Source of the DNA: Allolobophora icterica
Taxonomy: Eukaryota; Annelida; Clitellata; Crassiclitellata; Lumbricidae
Reading direction: 5' to 3'
Length of the DNA stretch: 64,000 nucleotides
Assembly: GCA_963556255.1 (NCBI GenBank)
Contig: OY744609.1
Span: forward strand, 16,353,386 to 16,417,385
The stretch's first letter is position 1; each line of letters opens with the position of its first letter. Under the pieces are notes generated by a model, which did no database searches, was not told the DNA's origin, and was given only the letters and a program-made list of their open reading frames with translations. The translations under genes and the position numbers were made by a program. Positions 42,274-54,700 of this stretch are shown here, one piece after another.

Positions 42274-42955
42274 GTAGGCTGGAATTCCATGGAGGTCAAT
42301 ATCACAGTAAGTGAAACATATAGTGTAACAAATGATGTTGCTTAACTTCACCTGCTAGTATTGTATCCAAAGTAGCAAACTGTGGATAAGAAAAAAGTGA
42401 AATCTGTATAAACGAGTTAAATGTTACATCATGAATGTCCTGTAACATTACAGCTACTACATTAGATAAGATATAGTACAAGAGTTTACTCTGCAAGGAA
42501 TAGTTTTACAAAGCCATGTAAAATATTATTTTATCCGGAGTACCTGAGTAGGCCATATAGTTGTAGCTGAAGCTCGCAAGTACAGGAAAATAACCCTTGC
42601 AAGTCAAACACTGTAGTAAAGAGATTGTGACATATAATAATGCTTAAAGCAGCATAGCAAAACAGGCCAACATTGTTCTTGAAAGCTTGTAAGTTATAAC
42701 AATGTATCATCAGCATAATAGAAACACAGAATCAAAGTAAAAGGCATCAACAAAGGTGACGCATAGGGGCTAGGGCCCCACTTGAAAAAGCTGAGGGTGT
42801 GGACACCCAGAGGACAGAGGTACTTTTGCCTCCAAATTTTGATCTACAGTAATTGCCCAATGGTGCCTAATTTTGGGTTTGGTTTAAGGTGCTTACGGCC
42901 CAATGGGAAACAAGTTAATGACTACAGAAGGCTGAAATTTCAGAATTTAAATTCT

Positions 42956-43002
42956 ATCAGCTCAGGCACAAGAGATACTTCATCTCTTCTGCTTGAGCTG
43001 AT
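42956..43002. repeat. 21-bp stem, 5-nt loop hairpin
   Basis: Left arm 42956-42976 and right arm 42982-43002 pair at 19 of 21 positions around the loop acttc. Outer arms gttaatgact (42914) and agtcattaac (43009) extend the symmetry. See findings for possible meaning. Confidence 0.85.
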
Positions 43003-44029
43003 AAGAAAAGTCATTAACAAATTACCTGTAACGACAATGGGTAGGCTGAAGTCTCGGGATTTATCAGCCTAAGTGGTGAAATTTTTCGTTAGAATTTACA
43101 AAAAGGTTGTCACAAAAATTTGATGACAAGAAAAGTGATTGGCAGTGAAAAAGTTGATGACTGGAAAAGGTTTTGTCAAAGTTGTCATGGAAGAAGTGTA
43201 CTGACCTCTGTCAAAACTTCAGGATGCACCACTGCTCCGACTTTTAAAGGAATATAAATACTCTTGATTAAAATAATATAAAGTAAAATCTTACATACAG
43301 GAGATCAAGAGATGTTGGTAAACAATAAAATACGAACAAGCAAGTGTATACTGTGGCGTATATGTACATTAAAAGCGTTAATTACAAAATTAGCTGCCAG
43401 ACACCAGGTAAGTCAAAATCATTACATGCTAGTAGGCCCTATTATTAATCATGTAGAAATATGGACATTCTTCTTTATCCTGACCCAACCTGTTATTAAA
43501 AGACCAGAAAATCGTTTCAAATTAGGTACAATTATAATCATACAGTAAATATAGACCATCATAACCTAAGACCAGGGTTTAAAACCTGATTGCTATATAT
43601 CCACATAAGTAATAATAATAATAATAATAACATAATAATCTTTGTTTATTAATTCAAACTGACAAGTACGCAGTAAGATTACATGATATAGTAGTAACAG
43701 ACGATAACAAGTTTAACAGGAGTCGAATTTAACAGTCATTTATACCATTGTACAATATTTCTTAACAGAGATGTGCAGCTATTCTTTGCCTGTCAGTGTA
43801 ATGTATTGTAAGAGTTTACCACAAGCATACATGGCAAGCAAAATGTGGAACTGCATGGTATGTTTGCAGTATTAAACAAATCATTCAGTTTTAAAATCAC
43901 CACTTACTTCAACTGTCGAGTTAAGCTGCAATACTGTCCTTCGTGACTCCACAAAATTAGAAACTGCAATGTCAAATGCTGACTAAGAGAGCAGAGATCG
44001 CTTCAATTACTTATACATGACATGTTAGC

Positions 44030-44250
44030 TAACTGGTTTGAGCGTTTGCTTTCCTATGCAGAGCATGAGGGTTTGAGCCTCCCTTGAGACAGTAACCAAG
44101 GAACCTTGAGCAAGTTTTTCTCGCACAAATATTCTGTGCCATCAGTTGATGCTTTGCCACTAGGTAGTGGCGATTAATACATACATGTATAAAAATTATT
44201 AGAAGCACAGACAATCTAAATTGGCCTCTGCAGCTGCTGTTACATACCAC
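44030..44250 (+). mobile_element. SINE-related fragment
   Basis: Has gctaactggtttgagcg, gggtttgagcctccc (degenerate B box) and ttgagcaagtttttctcgca, matching the body of the SINE at 51530-51768 with mutations. Confidence 0.6.
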
Positions 44251-44330
44251 ACAAAATACGACACAACTGAACTTTGAGAATGCTCCCTTACAGCTTCAGA
44301 GGTGCACTCCGAGTCGTGTAACTGGAAACA

Positions 44331-44400
44331 TTAACACTTTACGACGAAAGCGTACTAAAAGTGACTGGGAAACCAATGCAGCTCGTAGTTAAAGTGTTAA
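44331..44400. mobile_element. Palindromic mini-MITE, copy 2
   Basis: Perfect ends TTAACACTTTA and TAAAGTGTTAA; centre gggaaaccaatgcagctcg. The best preserved copy, and the consensus for the other two. Confidence 0.82.
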
Positions 44401-45429
44401 CAATCTGAAACAGACTGAAAAGGGTAAATTTTCAGTTTAGAGTGAAAGACACAAGGAGGTCGAGATACTGACTAATCGAACACAATACAATACAAACACC
44501 ACAGAAAGGCAGGAAATGGGGAATTCAGGTCATTGATGGTGACCAGTCAGATCCAAAGATAGAACAACAAAACTGACGATAAACAACAAACAGAGTAGAA
44601 CAAAATTAGATTTGACGTGCTGGTAACAGGCAGCTAACAGTGCACCACAATCAAAAACCTGGCAATATTTGGAAATCGTGCATGACTTAATAGACCAAAA
44701 GTTATGGAAAAGTGAAATCTGTTAACTGAGAAAAACTAGTTTAGACCAGTTATTATTACATACTCTGGTCTGCACTAAACCGATTTTCGGAGGTTGTAGG
44801 ACCTACAACCTCGTGAAATTCGGACAAAACCCTGATCCTTCAAGCAGCTGTGGCAGAGTGCAGACTATGGTGCACATTATAGATGCTTGTTCACAAACAC
44901 ATTTCATCATTCAATGGCAGACCCATTGATTCTTCATCTTGCTGCAACTGGTCAGGCAAGAAATGCTTATCTGCTAGAATTACATACTCATACATATGAA
45001 AAAATTCCTCCAGACATCTAAAGAAATTGATCGAAGTGACATTTTGGATGAAATACAGGTTAATTCCCAACATTCTAATCAAATGCATTACAGATTTTGT
45101 TCCTATATTGGATTACACAAGAACAGACTGAAGTCTATTGACTGAACATCCTTTGATAACAATTTGTTCGCACTTCGTGATTCTTGTTCACATTAAGTAA
45201 AAAATATCTGGAAAAGTATAACACAAAACAGTTGCTCTGTCTGAACTCACACAACAAGCAGCAAGCTAAAACACACTTTGGTAACAATGCCAATTCAGTA
45301 GAGAATTCTTTAAGCATTCAAGTGCAGGAAAGTAAAAGCCTCCAAATCACATGCAACTCTTGAGCGATGAAATCCACAAAGTTGTCACATCGAATATTAT
45401 GGCTGTGACGTCTGGCACTGATGTTCTGC

Positions 45430-45736
45430 TTATCTGTCGGCCAAGGAATTTATAATATCACTTGCGGACGGACGAATCGAATACTCAAATTGCCAGCAAT
45501 TGTTCATCAGTTGGTACATTTCCTCAGGACAATTGTCTGGCTTCGAAAGTCGTGTTGTTGTTCTCTTGAACAGTTTCCAAAGTTCATTGTAACTATTATA
45601 CTTGCTATACAGCTGTTCATCTTTTGGTCTCTTGCCATAGCTGAAGAGCTCCCAGAGAACAATACCGTAACTCCAGATGTCTGATGCTGTCACGCATCGT
45701 GCGTTCGGTACGCCAGGAAAACCTTCCGGTGCCAGC
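45430..45736 (-). CDS. JAK: JAK exon 16 (JH1 C-lobe, stop)
   Basis: Acceptor ggttgtttag, ends TAA. Encodes [30 protein letters not shown] and [18 protein letters not shown]. Confidence 0.97.
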
Positions 45737-48700
45737 CTAAACAACCAAAAGAGTTATAATTACTCCTTACAACCATTCCTTTATGCCTTTCTTACTGGAA
45801 TGACCTATCAATGAATTCCTTGATGTATTATTATAATGGTGCTATAGAAGTCCTACGATTAGATTAGATTTATTGCCAAGCAACTAACGACATATGAACA
45901 TTAACTTGTGTCTGTTAAAAAGTAAGTAAGTAGGAGATATGAAGTAATTTAATGGCTAATGTCGAGTAATTTACATTAAAAATCAGAATCTTCCAACCGT
46001 CTAAAGATAAAATATCGACTACAGCATTCTGTTATCTTACTATATTAGAATCATATTATATTAGAATTCATATTATATTAGAATTCCATGATAGGATATC
46101 CATAAAAGTAAGAAATGCATTTGGATAAGAAGCAGTTCTTTGACTAACCAGTACATGGGAAGCTCTCGCTGGCCGCACTTGTAGTAGCTTCTTTCATCGA
46201 GAAGTCGGGCCAGTCCAAAGTCGCTGATCTTAATGTGTTTGTAGTCTTTGGTCAGCAGTATGTTGCGACAGGCAAGATCCCGATGGATTATGTTCTTGCT
46301 GTGCAAGTACTCAAGACCCTGAATCACCATAGCAATAAGAAAATCAGTTGAGTACATATTCAAATGAGTAACTGACACATGGGCACTGTTACGTTATCAA
46401 TCTATATTAATAAAGTGAGAATTCTGTGTGTCCCTCTGTCTGTTTGACCGGGCTTAACTTCGTCAATTTTGCACCTTTTCACTCCAAACCTTGACTACTG
46501 TGTCGGCCTCGGCATCGGACACCCAGTGGAGGGGTTCGCGTCCCCCGTTTTCACCGCTAACATTGTGAAAAGGGCCAAAAACTCGCTCCACGGCATAGGA
46601 AATTTCCACTCCCTACTACAAATTAATTATAGCACAATGACGTTATACCTAAAAATAGCACCAGGGATGCGTACGGAAGATTTGGAAATTTCCGGCGCCG
46701 GTATTCCCCAACGTCATTAATAATGGCCATAGCGACGTTGTTTACTTTCGGAAAGAATTTAATAACGATCGCTTCGAACTATATTAATCGTTTTACAGCA
46801 AAATTGTAACACATGTATGTTCAAAGACAAAGATCTAAATTATTTCCAGTATATGAAACAACCATGCAGTCTGCTTTACTAAGGGCGAGGCCGACTACAG
46901 ACCCGCAGTGAGGGATGAATCGATTTGCGATTGCAGACACTCCTAGATTTCTGGCGTTTTCTTTAAACCGCCAACGCCCCCACAGGTCGCCAGACGCCAC
47001 AAGGGCCTCCAAGACTGCAAAGCAGTCGCCGCCACAGGGCGACTGCGAAGCAGTCAGTCCACGGCAGAGGTCGCTAGACGCCAGAAGGCGTATACAAGAC
47101 TGCGAAGCAGTCTCCGCTGTACGCCAGAAGGCGTACACAAGACTGCGAAGCAGTCTCCCCCACAGGTCGCCTAAATTTCTTCCTTATTTAAATTTCTTCC
47201 TTATTCGCTACACGGATTGAAACTTATACCTACATTTGTTGCTTATTCGCTACAGGGATTGAAACTTATAACCCCGGGCAACGCCGGGTAAACCAGCTAG
47301 TCTTATATAAATATAAACATATATCACTTGAGACTGTCTTTCTGATCGGTATATATATATCATTATAACAATAAAACATGTACAAGCGTATTCGATCTGA
47401 CAGTCTATTGTTGGCTGCAGTCCAGGAGGAAGTGAGGCAAAGTGCCACACTATTTGTCGATCAGTCTGTCAGTCAAGTCTTAGACTGTCACTCTATCAGC
47501 ATCCAATGCAATCACGTTAAACGCCGCTTTTCTTTAAGTTTCACTAATTAATTTATGGAGGAAATCTAATTAAGTCTACTACGCAATAAGCGTTCACAGA
47601 GCTACGTGAAAATCTCTCATACAATTATCACTCAGTGTCCAAGCCAATCATGTTACAGGTATGCCTTAAAAATGTGATTTCTGTGATATTAGGTGTGGTA
47701 CTCTTTAAACACCATGTTTTCAAAATGTTTGCTACACATACATACATATATACTTTAGTAGTCAACAAACATGAATACAGCAATTTATAACTGACTAAGC
47801 TTGTAAAGCAGAGTGCAACTGTGTGACCTGCATCTTAGAGTGTTAGGGGTAAATGTAAACGCTAGTTAATCAACATTAACATTTTTAATATGAACAACAT
47901 TGCAAAGCAATGCAAATCCGATTAGTTTCAAATACATGACGTGATTTGACACAACCTCAGCAAAGGATAATTTTAGAATAGGTTTAAAGACATCGCATCA
48001 TTCAGTATTACCTGTGCTATCTGCAAAGCCCAGTCCTTCAGCCAAGCAGCACTGAATTTGGTCTTCGCATCAGTATCGTGCAAACGTTCGATCACACTTT
48101 TGCCCTCCATGAATTCCATAACCATCAAATACGGCTCTAAAATATAAACACACAGAAAATATAATTTCCAGCTGCAATTATTTTATCCACCTTTCCATCA
48201 AGCAAGGCAACTCATGGACAGTTGGACACAGGTATAAATTATTTAAGAAGCCGTAAGGAACATTATGTCAGAAATTCTTCAGTGCAAGGGTTGTAGACTT
48301 ATGGAATGGCTTGGATGATAGTACGGTCTCAGTGGACACTAACATAGCTCTTAAGAGCAAGATAAGAAAATTGGGCTATTAAGCGTTCCAGGTTAATTTG
48401 CACTGGTTCTAACAGACTATTCATCTTCTGAACCACTTAAAACCTATGTTATGTTATGTTAATACTACAATGATGTTCTGCATTTGCCTCTGGCATCCTG
48501 ACTTTTCTTGGCTTATCTATGTTTCATTGTCTGTCTGCCTGTCTGTCTGTCTATCTATCTGTCTGTCTTTCTTTGTCCATAATCTTGTGTTACTTCCAGG
48601 GTGACGGTATAATAACAGCCAAGACATCCATCAATGGACACTTCAATGTCATAATCAGATAAATCCCACAAAGTTAGTCTCATAAACGTATTTTTCTCTG

Positions 48701-51700
48701 ATTCTTCCTGGCAAGTTAGCTCGAGTTATCGCCATAGAGTGATCAGAATGCCTAGCTCCTAAATTGTTACATTTCCTTCGAAAAAAAACTATCTGTACTC
48801 CAAGTACAGGAAATTACAAGGCAAGATAAGGTCACACAAGGCAGGAGGCAAGGCATGAAAAAAATTAAAAACAACAACATCCACAATTCAGATTTACTAA
48901 CTGCATGTTTGTTAAGTGCTTTGAATAAATAGATAAGTAAATAAACAACAATGCAACAACAAAAAAAGACATATAATTATATATGGATGAGAAGAACGAA
49001 CGAATGAAACTATTTATTGAATCACCAACAATATCAGAAATATCGCATCACAAAATGTAACACGAGGTTATTACTTTGGCAAATAAACTGCTTTTTTGAA
49101 AGGAATTGTGACATAAACAAAAGAAATTAGAAGACAAAAATATAAGTCGCACACTCTTCCACAATCTTCAACAAACCTGCTTGGCCTGCTTCTCTGATTG
49201 GGAGACATCTACCAAACACTTCAACGATCGAGGTGTGTTTGAGTTGAGACATGATTTCAAATTCTTTCTCAAGTTCCTTGTCTTGTTCCATATTATCCGA
49301 GTACTTCTGATGCAGCCTCTTAATGGCACACGGACCACTCATGTACGTTCCCTTAAACACTTGACCAAAATGACCCTGTTGACATGAATCACCATGCAAA
49401 CAATACAATATCACACTATATATTTGCTTATTATAACTCAACGAAGGATGACACACCGCATCACAGCTGACAACAGTCTACTCAGCAGTTCAGTAAAGGA
49501 AGTAGAGTATAACATATGATATGTACATGCATATTAGATCTGCCAGTCTATTATTGACTGCAGTAGAGGAGGAAGTGAGGTGAAGTGTCTGCTATATAAC
49601 TCTCATTTCCCGTAGGCGGTCATTTTCCCGCATTTCGGCCCTTTAGTCAGCAGCAGACAAATCCAAAGTCCTGGACATGGGCCAGTGCATAACAGGACTT
49701 GCCGAACATTTAGTTCAGGCAGTGGTACCAAATCGTACTACCACATTATACTGCACGTGTGCATAAAAACAACTAGTCAAGCGTTGTTAACATGGAGTCC
49801 GGTCATTAGGCTTGAACCTGCAACCGTTAGGTCACAGACTAAGAGCACTACTCAATAGACCATCACATGTGGGAATGTTTTAGGCTTCATTGACAAACCA
49901 AAGCAAAGAGGTTTTGTTGCCTAAAAGATAACTAAAAACAATTGCTTAAGCAGCATCCTAAAGAGTGGGTACAGTGTGACTGCTACGGGTACAGATTTTA
50001 CAATAGCTCAGGCACGGAAGGAGAGAATACCAACAAAATAAAAACCCTAACTCATCCTAATATAAATAATACAAAATAATTATGGTAATTCTAATTATTC
50101 CATCATAATAACATTCTGGGGACTCCCATCAACAAAAAAACTAGTCATTGCAAAAAATACTATCCCTTTTAGAGATCAAAGACTAGGTAGCAACTACTAT
50201 TACTGCTAATAACGATGACAATATGATTATAATGATGATGACTGCAGTTGTAATTACAGATTTAAATAGCACTCTTCAAAAGAAACTCATCATATGTGCT
50301 TCCAACCTAACAACTGCAAACCACAGCGAAACAAAACATTTTAATTTTGGTTTTAATTGATAATGCTTTATAATTTACATTGTTTTTGTGAGGTACTCAA
50401 AAATGTGCTACACTAAGAATCCTGTTACATACAAATATACATGATCATAACAGAGAAAGAATACTTGTCCAAGAGTTGAACTTGTTTTCTTCTCGTCGTA
50501 TCTGAGTAGCACTCGATCGATAAGAGTGCCTGGTAGGATGGGGTCTCCCGACGCCCCATAAGGTTGCCAGATATCAGATTCGAGAGCACTTGATCCAACT
50601 CGGTTAACGTCAGACGTGAAGAAGGCCAAATTCTGCCCACCTTAAAATCAAATAAATGCAACACATACAAAATTTTCCTATCACAGAGCATGTATACAAG
50701 AGTTACTGAAAACACTAGACACAAATAAAAGTTAGATTTTAAACTGTTTTATAATATGGCATCATTTTTGACACTGCTACTTTTTTACTGTTTTGTATCC
50801 ATTGTTTGAAAGTGTGAGTGTTTGTTAAGCGCTAACATTGAATTGAACTGAATTTCACTGACTTATCAACATCAACATTAAAAATCACAAATAGTTTCAA
50901 ACAATCAAATGCAATAAGTCTAATGTGGAGGTCGAGAGGTCAACTGAAAAGGGTCCGACAGACCCACTTACAGCTCGGATGACTTTTCCGAAGGTAGTTT
51001 ATGGCAACTTATACAAATGGCAACTGCACCTTAGATGAAGTGCCATGGGGAGAGACTCTAGCAATGAGAAGCTTAGAAAATATTACTAATAATCCTGATT
51101 TTGAAATCAAGAATAGAAGAAACGTCTGCTCACTGAAGCCCTGCTCGAAGAATGTCAGATCTCGTGACACATCTGCAGCGGCAAGATTCGGATGGACTGT
51201 ATGGTTGAAACACTTGAGCAAGACTGACTGAAACAGTTCATCTGGGCAGTGGATGGGACAAGAAGGCACTTCCTACAGACCATCAACATACAACCAGGCT
51301 TAGAATTTGAGTGCATTACATGCAGCTGACATGTTAAGTGTCTGGATACTTAGATACATACACAGATACTTACATGCATACATTGATAGATATATACACA
51401 CATGTACAGCACAACTGTATTTGATATTGCTCTCCTTCCAAAGTTCAGAAGTGCACATGCCTATACAACAGAACGTCGATGGCCCTGACCAATTGTGCGT
51501 GAAGGAAAAGCTCGCGGTCCTTCAACAGTGGGGCGTGGTGGCTCAGTGGTAAGTTCGGTGCCTTGTGACCGGAGGGTTGCAGGTTCGAATCCCACTCTAG
51601 CCGCTGCATACGGACCTTGGGCAAGTCCTTCACTCGCAATTGCTCGTGGCGCTTCGGCGTGAAAATTCCGGCACAGTATCAAATGCTGTAGTCGGGAGCG

Positions 51701-54700
51701 GCTCTGAGTAGTAGTAGACTTCGAGAGGTGCTATAGAAATATCCGGAATAAATAAATAAATAAATAAACAGTGACAACTTGAGTGGAGGCTAGAACCCGT
51801 AATCTCTGAGTAACAGGCTGAGTGCTCTATCCATTAGGCTACTCTGCCCAATTACTGTGCCCCACATGCAAACAGACATACCATTGACTAGAGGTGAGTA
51901 AGAGGAGGAGCAGTCCAAGAGTCAACCATGAGTATGAAGTACATGCAGTAGTAAGTGGCCAGTCTTCTCCCTCGCTGCCCAATCTTCCCATTGACTGTAT
52001 GATCAGTGCACTTGTTTTATAACTGAATTTTTTGGGGGGCACCAGTAGAGCAGAAATCTCATAACATCCCGCTGTCCTAGTGGCTCCCTTGACCTCCATG
52101 GTTCACAGTTAGCATGCTACCCACGAGACTATACCGCACCTTCTATTAGTGGATACAAAGAATAATCATACAAATAATTAATTAGGCTATGACTATACAA
52201 ATATCGCACTATATAGATGTCTAGTTGATTGACTGACTAAACTACAAAAACAAGGCTTATCCAAGTTAATGGGCTTCCCAAAGATTAAGCTAAATATAAT
52301 TCAAGCGCCTTTCTGAGGTTTTTAAAAGGGCCTACATAAATAGCAAGGCAAGGATTCACATATATACACACATTAGAACAGCCACAGTTTGATATTCATG
52401 ATTAGATTAGGGCTGCAGATTTTAATGATTAATTAATCGATTGTAAAAAATTGTAATTGATTAATTTCGGCTTGTTCAATTAATTTTCTTACTTATTTCA
52501 TGATGTCCAGCAACCCATTTCCAGAGTAAACAATATGGCGAACTATGATAATGTGAAACATTTGAGTGGAAAATTAAGCGATTATTTTGCATTTAAAGTA
52601 AACGCTGATGGAAAAGTCTTCACTGCAGTAAACATTTTTTTTTGTAGGAAAAAAATAGTAACTGACTCAGTGACTATGTTTTTACCATTTTTCATGTCTC
52701 ACATAACAGATACCAAAGTAATCAAATTTAATTGATTAACCGAAGTTAAATTTAGGAGATTTATCAATTAAATTTTTTAATCACTACCAGTCCTAGATTA
52801 GTTTAGATTATAAAAACAAATTGAGCTGAAGTAAAAACTGAAAACAGCAAACGAACGTACGTCAATTATGACTCTTTCTGGTGGTGCCCATATCGAGTAC
52901 ATTTCACAAACCGTGTCTGCGTAGGAACATAGGTCCTTCCGCATTTCTTTCTCCTTCGAAATATTTAACCTACAACAAGTAACAATTCTTATTAAGATTT
53001 ATTTACTGTGCTGCATCATTACAAAACAGATCTGGGTTCTGATGTTTCAATCTCATCTAAAGTGTTAAACCAGTATCAAATAATACTGTAACGTGATAGA
53101 GACAGTGGGTAATTTCAGTTTCAGATACCATGTTCCATATCAAGCCAAAAAGAGATGATCACTTATCTTACCTGTTGGTCAAAGGAGTTTCCATTTTCAG
53201 ACCAGGATCAGCAAGTTTGATGACCATGTCATGTTCGCTGAATGACATCACAAAGACGTTACGACATTGCAGATTACCATGGTAGGAGTTATGACCATGC
53301 TGAAAAAGTTTAGAGAAAGCATTTCTTGGCATTATGAAAACAAGCACAGATCAAGGCTCACAAGACAACATAACATATCGACATACTTCAAATGGTAGTA
53401 TCAGCTCAGCCAAACCCCTGCATGCAAAAGGAAACATGTGCTTTGCCAAATCTTAAGAGCACATTACATTTAATTACATTTCAATACACAACCAGCACAT
53501 TGCATCTAACTCGTTATTTAGCAACATACATGGATGTTAAAATAAAAAACTTATATCAAATTGAGATAAAAAATTGTACCAGGAATTCCAGTCCATTCAG
53601 CATTTGGCGTTGCGCCTTCAAAAGGTGTTTCTTCTTCAGCTGTCTCTGTATTTCAATCTGAAGAAGAAAACTGGAAATGCTGCCGTGTGAACAGTATTCC
53701 AAAAGCACGTACTGAGTCACACTGTCAATGGAAAACCCATAAATATCCATGATGAATTTGCTCCGAAGTCCAAGAACCCGACTTGTCGACATTTGAAGCC
53801 GGCGCTGAAAACGTTTCAAAACATGATGGATATCTTAAAACAAGAACAGTAATCGAAGACAATACTTGGTGAGTGATGAAAGCAACAACATTGGTTGTGC
53901 AGTGTTTTGGTTGTCTAGTATTTTATCTAGTAGTTTTGATTTTCTAGTGCTTTGGTTGTCAAGTGTATTGGTTGACTTAAAGTCTTTGTTGTCTAGTGTT
54001 TTGTTGACTTAGTGTTTTGGTTCACTTAATGTTTTGGTTGTGGTGTGTTTGCTGACTTTTGTTTTGGTTGACTAGCATTTTGATTATCCAGTGTTCTGGT
54101 TGTCAAGTGTCTTGATTGACTTAATGTCTTTGTTGTTTAGCATTTTGGTTAACTTAGTATGTCGGTTGTATGTTTTTTTTTATTGTAGTCTTTTGCTTTA
54201 CCAGTGTTTTGGCTGCTCTAGTGTTTTAGAAGACTAGTGTACCTTACAGATTTTTACATAGTCCACTGCTGGGCAGTATTTCTAAATTCAGGTTCCTCAT
54301 TGTGTTCTTCATTGGTTTTCCATCCAAAGCACACCTTAAAGATTCAATATGGCTCTGATGGATAATGTGCCTGCGTACCTACACAAGCTGCTGTCCTTCT
54401 CAGTAGCTGTTCAATATTCATTTATTCAACTGCTCATTCATTAATTCATTCATTCAGCCAAGCAGTCAGTTAGTAGGCATTCTCAGCCCAGCCCTGGTGA
54501 ATGAGAAAAGTTTCAAGCATTGCAGCATCCTTTAAAAGAAGCAAACATTAATCCAAATATCTTGATAAGGCGCAATATATAAAGCTATAGAATACATGAA
54601 TAAAAACAGAAAGTGGATTAGTAATCAATCCTTTGCTATGCATATTTATTACAAACATGACAGTTGGATATTCTCCAAAATTCTGTGTTTGAAGAATCCT

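Larger units (their letters stand above)
37748..45429. other. Intergenic region between PSMC4 and JAK
   Basis: No additional gene recognised in this stretch of about 7.7 kb. It separates the PSMC4 start from the JAK stop and contains a LINE fragment (38376-38750), an ATC/ACC microsatellite, a 1.5-kb hAT-like element, a MITE, a 47-nt perfect-loop hairpin (42956-43002) and a mini-MITE. Short frames in it show no family features. Confidence 0.55.

Noticed and set aside
50425..50724. 99-codon minus-strand ORF in the alternative frame at JAK exon 12
   Set aside because: Only the other frame joins exon 11 in phase 1 and completes the LGQGHFGQV glycine loop.
51530..51600. Functional tRNA gene
   Set aside because: The A and B boxes are tRNA-like, but the sequence continues into a SINE body with a LINE-like tail and lacks a proper acceptor stem.
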